Source: Rhodococcus pseudokoreensis
GTDB lineage: Bacteria > Actinomycetota > Actinomycetes > Mycobacteriales > Mycobacteriaceae
NCBI RefSeq assembly: GCF_017068395.1
Contig: NZ_CP070619.1
Span: 8,370,001 to 8,434,000 of the forward strand
Direction: 5' to 3'
Length of the DNA: 64,000 nt
The notes under the pieces were generated by a model. That model saw only the letters and a list, made by a program, of their open reading frames with translations, searched no databases and was not told where the DNA came from. A program made the translations under genes and the position numbers. Positions 17,028 through 24,392 of this stretch are shown piece after piece; the first letter of the stretch is position 1; every line of letters begins with the position of its first letter.

Positions 17028-17915
17028 GTGAGCATCAACCCGACCCTGCGCCGCACCTTGGCCGCCGCCGCCTGCGCGGTGACCCTGTGTGGCGTCGCCG
17101 CCTGCGGCGACTCCTCCGCCGAAAACGGCGCGCCCGACGTACTGAAGGTGGGGCTACCACCGGCGGAGGCCAACGCGAACCTCCAGGCGAAGTTCGAGCC
17201 GGTGACCTCGCTGGTCGCGGCGGGCACGGGGAAGTCGGTCGAGGTGAAGCCGACGAGCGACTACCTGTCGATCGTCGAGGCCATGCGGTCCGGGCTCCTC
17301 GACGTCGCTGCGTTCAGCCCCTTCCCGACGCCCCTCGCCGAGGCCGTCGCCGGTGTCGAGCCGCTCGTGGTGGCGAAGGGTGCGGCCTACAGTTCTGTGT
17401 TCGTGTGCCGCACGGACCGTGGCATCGACTCGCTCGACGATCTTCGCGGGCGCAGGATCGCGTTCGTCGACGCCGGATCGACCAGCGGAAACTACATCCC
17501 CAAGCTCCTGCTGAAGCGGGCCGGGATCGATCCGGAGATCGACATCGAGGGCAGCTACGCCGGTGGCCACGACACCGCCGAACTCGCCGTGAAGCAGGGC
17601 TCGGTCGACTGCGCCGCCGACGCCCGGTCGTCGTACCAGACGATGGTCGACAAGGGCGTCATCGACGGAGCAGCGCAGACGATCGTCGCCGAGTCCGACC
17701 CCATCCCGGTCTCGCTGGTGGTCATCGCACGCAAGGATCTCGACCCGGCCATCTCGCAGGGAATCGTGGATGCATTCGTGAACGGAGACAATGCGGCGGC
17801 ACTCGGAGTGGTCGGGGCAACCAGCTTCGAGAAGGCGCAGGACAGCGATTTCACGATCTTCCGTGACGCGGCGTCCGAACTCGGGGTGGATCTCGAGGAG
17901 TTGTCGCGGAAATGA
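17028..17915 (+). CDS. phnD: Phosphate/phosphonate-type ABC substrate-binding lipoprotein
   Basis: The GTG at 17028 gives 295 residues. A signal peptide with lipobox VAAC (Cys about 26) anchors it in the membrane. The body has the PhnD fold: LKVGLPPAEAN, YLSIVEAMRSGLLDVAAFSP, then the domain-2 motif LRGRRIAFVDAGSTSGNYIP, whose Ser/Thr-Gly cluster binds the phosphoryl oxygens in family members. It hands ligand to PhnE/PhnC. The ligand could be a phosphonate, phosphite or phosphate ester. Its stop overlaps the phnC start by 4 bp. Confidence 0.9.
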   Translation: MSINPTLRRTLAAAACAVTLCGVAACGDSSAENGAPDVLKVGLPPAEANANLQAKFEPVTSLVAAGTGKSVEVKPTSDYLSIVEAMRSGLLDVAAFSPFPTPLAEAVAGVEPLVVAKGAAYSSVFVCRTDRGIDSLDDLRGRRIAFVDAGSTSGNYIPKLLLKRAGIDPEIDIEGSYAGGHDTAELAVKQGSVDCAADARSSYQTMVDKGVIDGAAQTIVAESDPIPVSLVVIARKDLDPAISQGIVDAFVNGDNAAALGVVGATSFEKAQDSDFTIFRDAASELGVDLEELSRK

Positions 17916-18700
17916 CGTCGACACGAAACGGAATTCCCCGCGTGCAAGCCGATGCGGTGAGTTACCGATATCCCGACGGCACCACGGCACTGCACGAGGT
18001 GTCGGTGCGGGTGGCGCCCGGCGAGATCGTCGCGGTGCTCGGTCGCAGTGGCGCGGGGAAGTCGACGCTCATGCGCTGTCTTGCGGGGCTGGAGGCGCCG
18101 ACATCGGGCCGGGTGCTGCACGACGGTGTCGACCGCAGCGGGTTGCGGGGCCGCGCCAGGCGGCGGGCGCACGCGCGAGTGGGGTTGGTGTTTCAGGAGT
18201 TTCAGCTCGTCGAACGGGCGACGGTGCTGTCGAATGCCCTGATCGGGCGGCTCGCCTGTCAGCCACTCCTGCCGAGCCTCGTGCATTTCGTGCGGAGCCG
18301 TGACCGCGAGATTGCCGTCGAGGCCGTCTGCCGGCTCGGTCTCGAGGAACAACTCCGCAAGCGTGCCGACGCGCTCTCGGGTGGGCAGCGTCAGCGTGTG
18401 GCGATCGCCCGTGCGCTCGCGCAGCAGCCCGACATGCTGCTGGCCGACGAGCCTGTCGCCAACCTCGACCCCGTCCTGGCTCGCGGAGTCGTCGACGACA
18501 TCGTGCGATTGGCCCGTGTCGAGGGACTCACCGCTGTGCTGAATCTCCACGACGTCGAGTTGGCGCGGCACGTCGCGGACCGACTCGTGGGCCTGCGCGC
18601 GGGACGGTTGGTGTTCGACCGGCCGACCGCTTCTATTTCCGACACCGATCTCGATCTCCTGTATGCCGATTCGGCCCGCCCCCTCGCAGGAGTGCAGTGA
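17912..18700 (+). CDS. phnC: Phosphonate-type ABC transporter ATP-binding protein
   Basis: 262 residues, starting ATGA-coupled to phnD. The Walker A is GRSGAGKST, the Q-loop FQEFQLV, the signature LSGGQRQRVAIARAL and the Walker B MLLADEPVANLDP, followed by the His switch in LNLHDVELA. All catalytic elements are intact and length is normal. It drives import with PhnE. Confidence 0.92.
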   Translation: MTSTRNGIPRVQADAVSYRYPDGTTALHEVSVRVAPGEIVAVLGRSGAGKSTLMRCLAGLEAPTSGRVLHDGVDRSGLRGRARRRAHARVGLVFQEFQLVERATVLSNALIGRLACQPLLPSLVHFVRSRDREIAVEAVCRLGLEEQLRKRADALSGGQRQRVAIARALAQQPDMLLADEPVANLDPVLARGVVDDIVRLARVEGLTAVLNLHDVELARHVADRLVGLRAGRLVFDRPTASISDTDLDLLYADSARPLAGVQ

Positions 18701-19521
18701 CCATGACACTCGACACGAAGCCTGCCGAGCGCACGCCCTCGACCGCCGATCTCGCGGCTCTGCGCCGGCCCTCCTGGCAGACGGGCGCCGGGGTGGTGGT
18801 CGTGCTCGCCGTCGTCCTGTGGTCGGCGCAGACCACGGAGTTCTCCCTGGCCGCCGTCGTCGACGGCCTACCCCATATCGCCGACTTCGTCGGCCGCATG
18901 TTTCCGCCCGATCTCGCCGTTCTGCCGACCGCCGTCTCGCTGATGGGCGAGACCCTCGCCATTGCGGTCATCGGTACCGCGATCGGCGTCCTGCTCGCGC
19001 TGCCGTGGGCGTTGCTGGCGGCCCGGTCGGTGTTCGACCAGGCCTGGCTCCACCACGCGGCGCGGGCGTCGATCAACGTCACCCGCGCGATCCCGGAACT
19101 GATGTGGGCGCTGCTGTTCGTCTCCGCGGTCGGGTTGGGCCCACTCGCGGGCACATTGGCGATCGTCATCGGATCCGCGGCGGGAATGGCGCGGCTGTTC
19201 GCCGATATCTTCGAGACCATGGACATGCGGGCATGGGAGTCGGCTGCCGCCGCCGGCGCCACTCGGTCGCAGCGGATCAGCTGGGTGCTGCTGCCGCAGA
19301 GTGTGCCGACCGTGGCCAGCTACACCCTGCTCGTGCTCGACGGGAACGTGCGGGCCGCGTCGCTTCTCGGCATCGTCGGCGCCGGCGGCATCGGCATGGA
19401 ATTGACCCAGCAACTCCGGCTCTTCGAGTACGGCAACGTCCTCACAATCGTCCTTGTTGTCCTGGTGGTCGTGGTCGCTCTGGACCGCGCCGCCGCCTAC
19501 CTCAGAAAGAAGCTCATATGA
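18697..19521 (+). CDS. phnE: Phosphonate-type ABC transporter permease
   Basis: The GTG at 18697 overlaps the phnC stop (GTGA); an ATG at 18703 is also possible. The 274-residue protein has about six membrane spans and the permease EAA-type loop (ESAAAAGATRSQRISWVLLPQ) that docks on the ATPase. It is a single complete PhnE, as in minimal phnDCE systems. Confidence 0.9.
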   Translation: MTMTLDTKPAERTPSTADLAALRRPSWQTGAGVVVVLAVVLWSAQTTEFSLAAVVDGLPHIADFVGRMFPPDLAVLPTAVSLMGETLAIAVIGTAIGVLLALPWALLAARSVFDQAWLHHAARASINVTRAIPELMWALLFVSAVGLGPLAGTLAIVIGSAAGMARLFADIFETMDMRAWESAAAAGATRSQRISWVLLPQSVPTVASYTLLVLDGNVRAASLLGIVGAGGIGMELTQQLRLFEYGNVLTIVLVVLVVVVALDRAAAYLRKKLI

Positions 19522-20228
19522 CAGTGACCGACCTCGACGTTCTTCCCAACCTGCGTGACCTCGGTGGACTTCCCGTTGCCGAGGGCGGCCGGACGCGCAG
19601 CGGTGTGCTGTACCGCAGCGCACTGCCCGCGCCGGGCGACGCCCGCCCTACCGCGGTCGACGAGTGGCCTGCCCGCACCGTCATCGATCTCCGCAGCCCC
19701 CGCGAGTTCGCGACCAGGGAGCACCCGCTGCGGTCGGACGAGACGGTGGTGCACCTGATCTCCCTGCTGTCCGACGCGGAGGTCACCGCACCGAATCAGG
19801 GGTCTCGGCTCGCCGACATCTACCAGGGCATCCTCGCGAATGCGGGGCAGCGGCTCGTGGACATCCTCCAGGTGGCGGCCACCGCGCCCGGCCCGGTCCT
19901 TTTGCACTGCGCGGCGGGCAAGGACCGCACCGGGGTCGCCGTGGCCTTGCTGTTGCGAACCGCCGGAGTCGAGCCAGAGCACATCGTCGCCGACTACGAG
20001 TCGACCAATGAACACATGGGTGCCGTCCTGGCGCGCATTACCCGCTTCGCCCCCGAACTCGGTCAGACACATCCCAACGACCGCGATCTGCGCGGTGCCG
20101 TCCCCGAGGCAATCGAGGGTGTCCTCGCCCGCTGGGACGCTCACCCGGGTGGAGTCCACGCGTGGCTGCGGGAGCGCGGTGCCACCGAGGAGACGATCCG
20201 ACTCTGGACCACGCGTTTCACCGGGTGA
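19518..20228 (+). CDS. Tyrosine-phosphatase-like enzyme closing the phn operon
   Basis: The ATG at 19518 overlaps the phnE stop by 4 bp (ATGA), giving 236 residues. The P-loop HCAAGKDRTG contains the nucleophile Cys131 and Arg137 (C-x5-R), and the N-terminal NLRDLGGLP plus VIDLRSPREF match the Y_phosphatase3 family. Members act on phosphotyrosine or phosphoinositide-like small molecules. Tight coupling to an importer suggests it dephosphorylates the imported compound; this is inference. No C-P lyase or phosphonatase gene is present in the window. Confidence 0.88.
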   Translation: MTVTDLDVLPNLRDLGGLPVAEGGRTRSGVLYRSALPAPGDARPTAVDEWPARTVIDLRSPREFATREHPLRSDETVVHLISLLSDAEVTAPNQGSRLADIYQGILANAGQRLVDILQVAATAPGPVLLHCAAGKDRTGVAVALLLRTAGVEPEHIVADYESTNEHMGAVLARITRFAPELGQTHPNDRDLRGAVPEAIEGVLARWDAHPGGVHAWLRERGATEETIRLWTTRFTG

Positions 20229-20263
20229 CGCAGTTCGGCCGGGAGGGACGGGTGCCGGCATGG

Positions 20264-20746
20264 TCAGCGACTCGCGACGGGTCTCATCCGGTCGTCGCGC
20301 AGAGTGTCGGTCAATTTGCTGCACCCGCTCTCGCGGCCGAGCAGCGTCCTGCCCAGCAGCACCAACCCCCACGGGCCTATCACCCACACCGGCCAGAAGT
20401 AGATCATCACGCCGGTAGCGAGCGAGATGATGCCCCAGATCGCGATGTTGAGTCCGCCCGCGGCGGCCCAGGCGAGCCACTCGATCTGCTGGTGACCCGG
20501 GATGCGGCGACGCACCGGACGGGTGGGTGGTGTCGCGACCGGGGCGGCGGCAACCGCTGAGGCTGCGGACGGAAGGTCGCGCAACACCTGATGCGCCTGC
20601 TGCCGGGTGGTGGACCGATAGACCTCTGCCACCCGTTGGTCGAACTCCCCGATGGTCAGTCGCCCGGCGGTGAGGTGCCGCCCGAGTTCACCGACGACCT
20701 GTTCACGTTCGGAATCGGATATCCGGATGTTGTCCGCGTACTGCAT
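20264..20746 (-). CDS. DUF1707 membrane protein
   Basis: The ATG at 20746 has a GAGGAGG ribosome-binding site 6 nt upstream and yields 160 residues. It opens with the DUF1707 motif (NIRISDSEREQVVGELGRHL, then TAGRLTIGEFDQRVAEVYRS). A Pro/Ala linker and two membrane spans (GGLNIAIWGIISLATGVMIY, WPVWVIGPWGLVLLG) follow. The family is widespread in actinobacteria and often paired with PadR or kinase genes. It is divergent from the PadR gene with shared operators, so it is probably that regulator's target. Confidence 0.82.
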   Translation of the reverse strand: MQYADNIRISDSEREQVVGELGRHLTAGRLTIGEFDQRVAEVYRSTTRQQAHQVLRDLPSAASAVAAAPVATPPTRPVRRRIPGHQQIEWLAWAAAGGLNIAIWGIISLATGVMIYFWPVWVIGPWGLVLLGRTLLGRESGCSKLTDTLRDDRMRPVASR

Positions 20747-20768
20747 CGGACCCTCCTCGGCGATGACG

Positions 20769-20821
20769 TTCCACTGTGGAATGTCGCTACCACTATGATC
20801 GATATGCCACAGTGGAATGTC
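20769..20821. promoter_or_regulatory. Tandem PadR-type operators
   Basis: TTCCACTGTGGAA (20769-20781) is a perfect palindrome around a central T. A second site has CCACAGTGG (20807-20815). Both are followed by the same bases, so GTGGAATGTC occurs at 20776-20785 and again at 20812-20821, 36 bp apart. They lie between the divergent DUF1707 and PadR genes, close to both starts. Confidence 0.65.
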
Positions 20822-20849
20822 AACCCCCGATCGAGCGAAGGACCGCGAG

Positions 20850-21368
20850 ATGGACGAACGCCCCCTCAACGCCACTGCGGCGTCGCTCCTCGGGTTCCTG
20901 CACGAGGGTTCCAAGACCGGGTGGGATCTGGTGGTGACCGCGCAGGAACGCATCGGCAAGTTCTGGTCGATCACGACCAGCCAGGTCTACCGGGAACTCG
21001 CGGCGATGGAGCGGGCCGGATTGATCGAGGCAGGGGAGCGCGGAGCCCGCGAGCGCAAGCCCTACACGCTCACCGACGAGGGTCGCCGGGCGTTCGCGGA
21101 ATGGATCGAGCGAGAACCCGGCCAGGAGAACATTCGCTACCCGCTACTTCTCACGGTTGCGTTCGGCGCGCACCTTCCGCCCGAGCGATTGGCCGCGATG
21201 CTGGACTCGCACCGCGCGGCCCACGAGAAGCAGCTCGCCGAGTACGAGCGTGACGCCGCCGTGCACGGATCCAACCGATACGCGATGGCCACCCTCGACT
21301 TCGGGATCGTGTACGAGCGCGCAGTGCTCGATTGGTTCGACCTGGTCGAGGACCGGCTGGGGCGGTGA
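20850..21368 (+). CDS. PadR-family transcriptional regulator
   Basis: GAAGGA precedes the ATG at 20850 (MDERPLNATAASLLGFLHEG) by 7 nt, giving 172 residues. The winged helix (FWSITTSQVYRELAAMERAG, then KPYTLTDEGRRAFAEWIERE) and the C-terminal coiled-coil dimerisation arm with AphA-like repeats are clear. It probably represses the divergent DUF1707 gene and itself through the palindromes just upstream. Confidence 0.88.
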   Translation: MDERPLNATAASLLGFLHEGSKTGWDLVVTAQERIGKFWSITTSQVYRELAAMERAGLIEAGERGARERKPYTLTDEGRRAFAEWIEREPGQENIRYPLLLTVAFGAHLPPERLAAMLDSHRAAHEKQLAEYERDAAVHGSNRYAMATLDFGIVYERAVLDWFDLVEDRLGR

Positions 21369-21384
21369 ACGTTCCGCCGCGTCT

Positions 21385-21399
21385 CGCCGGGTGCCGGCG
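21385..21399. terminator. Short hairpin between convergent genes
   Basis: CGCCGG-GTG-CCGGCG forms a 6-bp G/C stem in the 39-bp gap between the convergent PadR gene and the hypothetical gene at 21408. No T tract follows. Confidence 0.35.
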
Positions 21400-21407
21400 T
21401 CGGGCAG

Positions 21408-21938
21408 TCAGCCGATCACTCCGTCCTCGGAGGCGACGGCCGTCGGCAGGTCGACGCGTCGCGGGGTCCCGGCCTCGTCGTGGATCACGGTGACAAAGGT
21501 CGGAAACACGATTCGCCAGGAGCCGGCGACGGGAGACAGCGCGCTCGCGGAGAAATCGGCCCACTCCTTCGGCAGCAGCGTCACAGCGTCGTCGGTCAGC
21601 CACTGCGGCGTCGGGACCCGCCGATTCTGCTCCTCGGCGGGATCGACGACGAACCGCAGGTTGGTGGCGATTCCCGTTCCGACGTTGTGGAGCCGGAATC
21701 GGTCGACGGGTCCACGGATGCGCTGGACGTCGAATTCGACTTCCAGCGGTCGCGGGAGCGCCTGCTGCGCGGCTTGGGCGATCCGGGTCATCGCTTCGAG
21801 TTGCTCTAGCACCGCATCCAGTGCGGCCTCCGCTTCGCGCCTGGCCTGATCGGCAAGATTCGCTTTTCTCCACGCTGCGGCAGCGGTGGCGCCGAGCAGC
21901 ACCGCAGTCGCCGCGCTGACCCACGATGCGGTTCTCAT
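21408..21938 (-). CDS. Hypothetical membrane-anchored protein
   Basis: The start is taken at ATG 21938 (MRTASWVSAATAVLLGATAA), which makes the first hydrophobic helix N-terminal; 176 residues. After the membrane helix comes a coiled-coil-like stretch (ADQARREAEAALDAVLEQLE). A beta-rich C-terminal domain follows with RFRLHNVGTGIATNLRFVVD, an immunoglobulin-like pattern seen in many envelope proteins of unknown function. Confidence 0.6.
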   Translation of the reverse strand: MRTASWVSAATAVLLGATAAAAWRKANLADQARREAEAALDAVLEQLEAMTRIAQAAQQALPRPLEVEFDVQRIRGPVDRFRLHNVGTGIATNLRFVVDPAEEQNRRVPTPQWLTDDAVTLLPKEWADFSASALSPVAGSWRIVFPTFVTVIHDEAGTPRRVDLPTAVASEDGVIG

Positions 21939-22016
21939 GCGCGGAAACTTACCCGAACGTGAATCCGGCGGGCGCGCTGGTGACGTCTCCACGGGCGGCG
22001 AGGTGGCGGACCGTGG

Positions 22017-23114
22017 TCAGGGGTTGACGGAGAGAAACACGTACGCGGCCAACAGCACCAGGTGGACGCCGCCCTGGAGTCGGGTGGCGCGGCCGGGGAC
22101 CACCGTCAGCATGCCGACAACCACGGTGATCGCGAGCAACACGACCTGGGTCGGACCGAGGCCGAGCAGAAGCGGCCCGTCCAGCCAGATGGACGCGACG
22201 GCGATGGCGGGGATGGTCAAGCCGATGCTGGCCATCGCCGATCCGAAGGCCAGGTTCAAACTGATCTGGATCCGGTTTCGCTGCGCTGCCCGCACCGCGG
22301 CGAGGGTCTCCGGCAGTAGCACGAGCAAGGCGATGACCACACCGACGATGGATTGCGGCAATCCGGCATCCTCGACCGCATCTTCGATCGCGGGTGATTC
22401 CACCTTCGCCAATCCCACGACTGCGCACAGTGCCACCACCAGCAGGGCGAGGCTCATCCCGGCCATCCTGCCCGTCGGGGGCGCGGAGTTCCGGTCGCGG
22501 GTTTCCGGTTCATCGGCGATGACAGGCAGGAAGAAGTGCCGGTGCGGCCCGGTCTGGGTGAGGACGAACATCCCGTACAGCACCAGCGAGGCCACCGCCG
22601 CGAATGCCAATTGGGCCGAGGAGAATTCGGGACCCGGCCGGCTCGTCGTGAAGGTCGGGAGCACCAGACTCAACGTCGCGAGTGATGCCACCGTCGCCAG
22701 TGCTGCGCCGGTGCCCTCCGCATTGAACAGTGCGAGCCCGTACTTTCGTGCGCCGACGAACAGCGACAACCCGGCGATGCCGTTGACGGTGATCATCACC
22801 GCCGCGAATACGGTATCGCGGGCAAGCGACGCAGTCGCCGGGCCGCCCGAGATCATCAATGTCACGATCAGTCCGACCTCGATGACGGTGACCGCGACCG
22901 CGAGAATCAGCGACCCGAACGGTTCACCGACCTTGTGTGCAACCACCTCGGCGTGATGAACGGCCGCGAGCACCGCACCGACCAGAACCACGGCGACGGC
23001 GAGCACCAGGACCGTGCCGATGTGGCGGCCCCAGGTCAGGCCCAGCACCGCAACCGCGACGGGCGGTATCACCAGCGGCCACTCCGTAGCGACCGACCGC
23101 CACCCGAATGCCAT
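22017..23114 (-). CDS. ChaA-type Ca2+/H+ antiporter
   Basis: The start at ATG 23114 (MAFGWRSVATEWPL) gives 365 residues with about eleven membrane spans. The two alpha-repeats of the CaCA superfamily are visible: VGEPFGSLILAVAVTVIEVG and its counterpart LVLLPETLAAVRAAQRNRIQ, with NLAFGSAMASIGLTIP. An acidic loop (KVESPAIEDAVEDAGLP) separates the halves. The protein should export Ca2+ (or Na+/K+) in exchange for protons. Confidence 0.87.
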   Translation of the reverse strand: MAFGWRSVATEWPLVIPPVAVAVLGLTWGRHIGTVLVLAVAVVLVGAVLAAVHHAEVVAHKVGEPFGSLILAVAVTVIEVGLIVTLMISGGPATASLARDTVFAAVMITVNGIAGLSLFVGARKYGLALFNAEGTGAALATVASLATLSLVLPTFTTSRPGPEFSSAQLAFAAVASLVLYGMFVLTQTGPHRHFFLPVIADEPETRDRNSAPPTGRMAGMSLALLVVALCAVVGLAKVESPAIEDAVEDAGLPQSIVGVVIALLVLLPETLAAVRAAQRNRIQISLNLAFGSAMASIGLTIPAIAVASIWLDGPLLLGLGPTQVVLLAITVVVGMLTVVPGRATRLQGGVHLVLLAAYVFLSVNP

Positions 23115-23159
23115 GACTAGACCTTGCCAGTTCGATCCGCTCCCGTGCACCGCAACGGG

Positions 23160-23759
23160 TCAGGTCTGATCGGTCCGGGCGATCGCCGCGCGGGTGGCGG
23201 CGTCGACGGTCATCACGATGAATTCGCGTCTTCGTGAATCGCGGTCGTCGCGGCGCGAAGGAGGAGGCGAGAACAGCCGGTCCGCAGTCTGGAGAGTGAC
23301 CCAACCATCGACGAGGGTGATCACCGTGATGAGAAGTTCCTGCGCGTCGGCCTCGGACAGGCCGGTGGCTTTCCGAGCCCCCGCGACCAATGTCTGCGCG
23401 TGCTTCCTGCGGGTTTCCTCGGCCACCGGTGTCTCGAGTTCGAGGCCTTCCCAGAACAGCAGCCGGGTGAAGGCCGGGTGCGTGCGTTGGTAGTCGAATC
23501 GACGGCCGGCGTAGTCGGCGACGGCGGACACTCCGTCTCCCGACAGTTCGACGGCGGCTAGTGACGCCGTCAGTTCACTCTCGACGGCGGCGCTGAAGAA
23601 CGCCTCCTTCTTGCCGAAATACTGATAGATGCGCTCTTTGTTCACTCCTGCTTTCGCGGCGATCCGGTCGACTCGGCCCCCGGCCAGCCCGAACGCACTG
23701 AACTCCTCGGCGCCGGCGTCGAGCAGAAGTCTCTTGGTTCGTTCGATATCCCACGCCAC
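23160..23759 (-). CDS. TetR-family regulator
   Basis: The GTG at 23759 gives 199 residues. The N-terminal helix-turn-helix reads KRLLLDAGAEEFSAFGLAGG, VDRIAAKAGVNKERIYQYFG, the standard TetR pattern. The ligand-binding C-terminal part is unremarkable. Two matching operators lie between it and the divergent small membrane protein at 23867, so autoregulation and control of that gene are likely. Confidence 0.87.
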   Translation of the reverse strand: MAWDIERTKRLLLDAGAEEFSAFGLAGGRVDRIAAKAGVNKERIYQYFGKKEAFFSAAVESELTASLAAVELSGDGVSAVADYAGRRFDYQRTHPAFTRLLFWEGLELETPVAEETRRKHAQTLVAGARKATGLSEADAQELLITVITLVDGWVTLQTADRLFSPPPSRRDDRDSRRREFIVMTVDAATRAAIARTDQT

Positions 23760-23779
23760 CGGTGCATCCTAGGACAAAC

Positions 23780-23844
23780 TCCAACTGTTTGGTTGCAAGT
23801 TGCTCTTCCACGCCTTACACTCCAAGTGCAACTGAATAGTTGGA
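23780..23844. promoter_or_regulatory. Pair of TetR operators in inverted orientation
   Basis: TCCAACTGTTTGGTTGCA (23780-23797) and, on the other strand, TCCAACTATTCAGTTGCA (23827-23844) agree at 15 of 18 positions. The second contains the perfect inverted repeat CAACT-ATTC-AGTTG. They sit between the divergent TetR and small membrane protein genes. Confidence 0.6.
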
Positions 23845-23866
23845 ATTTGGAAGGGTCACCCTCAGG

Positions 23867-24244
23867 ATGGAATCTCTCGCTCTCGCGTCCGCAGTGCTGG
23901 AGCAACTAGCCCCGGCGGCAACGAGGAGTCACCGCACACGGACGGGACGGGCTGCCCCGGGCGTCGTGCCGGTGCCGTCCATTCACCTGCGGGTTGCCGT
24001 CACCTGGGTCTCGATCTTCCCGCTCGTCACGCTGGGCATGACCGTCATGACGCTGTCGGGCCCGGTTACCGCCACCTGGCCGACCTGGCTCAGGGCCTTG
24101 TCGCTGACCGGTGTCGTCGTTCCCACCGCGGTGTATCTCGTCGTGCCGCGAGTTCTGGCCCTGTCCCTCCGGTGGTTGAACTGGCGGCGGCGGTCCGCCG
24201 CTGCAGAGCCCGGCCGGGAGATTCGTGTCGGTGGGGCGAGGTAG
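23867..24244 (+). CDS. Small membrane protein, likely TetR target
   Basis: ATG 23867 (MESLALASAVLEQL) with GGAAGGG 11 nt upstream gives 125 residues. Two hydrophobic segments (VAVTWVSIFPLVTLGMTVM, ALSLTGVVVPTAVYLVVPRV) and a short basic tail suggest a two-span inner-membrane protein, similar in layout to DUF2798 proteins. Function unknown. It is divergent from the TetR gene with shared operators. Confidence 0.65.
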   Translation: MESLALASAVLEQLAPAATRSHRTRTGRAAPGVVPVPSIHLRVAVTWVSIFPLVTLGMTVMTLSGPVTATWPTWLRALSLTGVVVPTAVYLVVPRVLALSLRWLNWRRRSAAAEPGREIRVGGAR

Positions 24245-24258
24245 GTTTCTGCTTGCGA

Positions 24259-24362
24259 CGAAACAGGTCGCCACTCACACTCACGAATCCGAGGCAGTTC
24301 GGCTCGGGTGGATACGAGGCGCAACCGCGCGTCGTATCTCGGCGGAGTGGCGACCTGTCTCG
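24259..24362. ncRNA. Structured three-way-junction element between convergent genes
   Basis: An outer 14-bp perfect stem (24263-24276 with 24345-24358, ACAGGTCGCCACTC against its complement) encloses two internal hairpins. One is CCGAG/CTCGG at 24289-24307. The other is GATACGA-x-GCGC-AACC-GCGC-x-TCGTATC at 24311-24338. Both strands can form it. It fills the gap between convergent genes. It may be a terminator-like RNA, a palindromic mobile repeat (MITE or REP-like), or a small RNA; I cannot decide from one copy. Confidence 0.55.
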
Positions 24363-24392
24363 GCCCACGACGATCCAGCTACCAGTGCCGGA

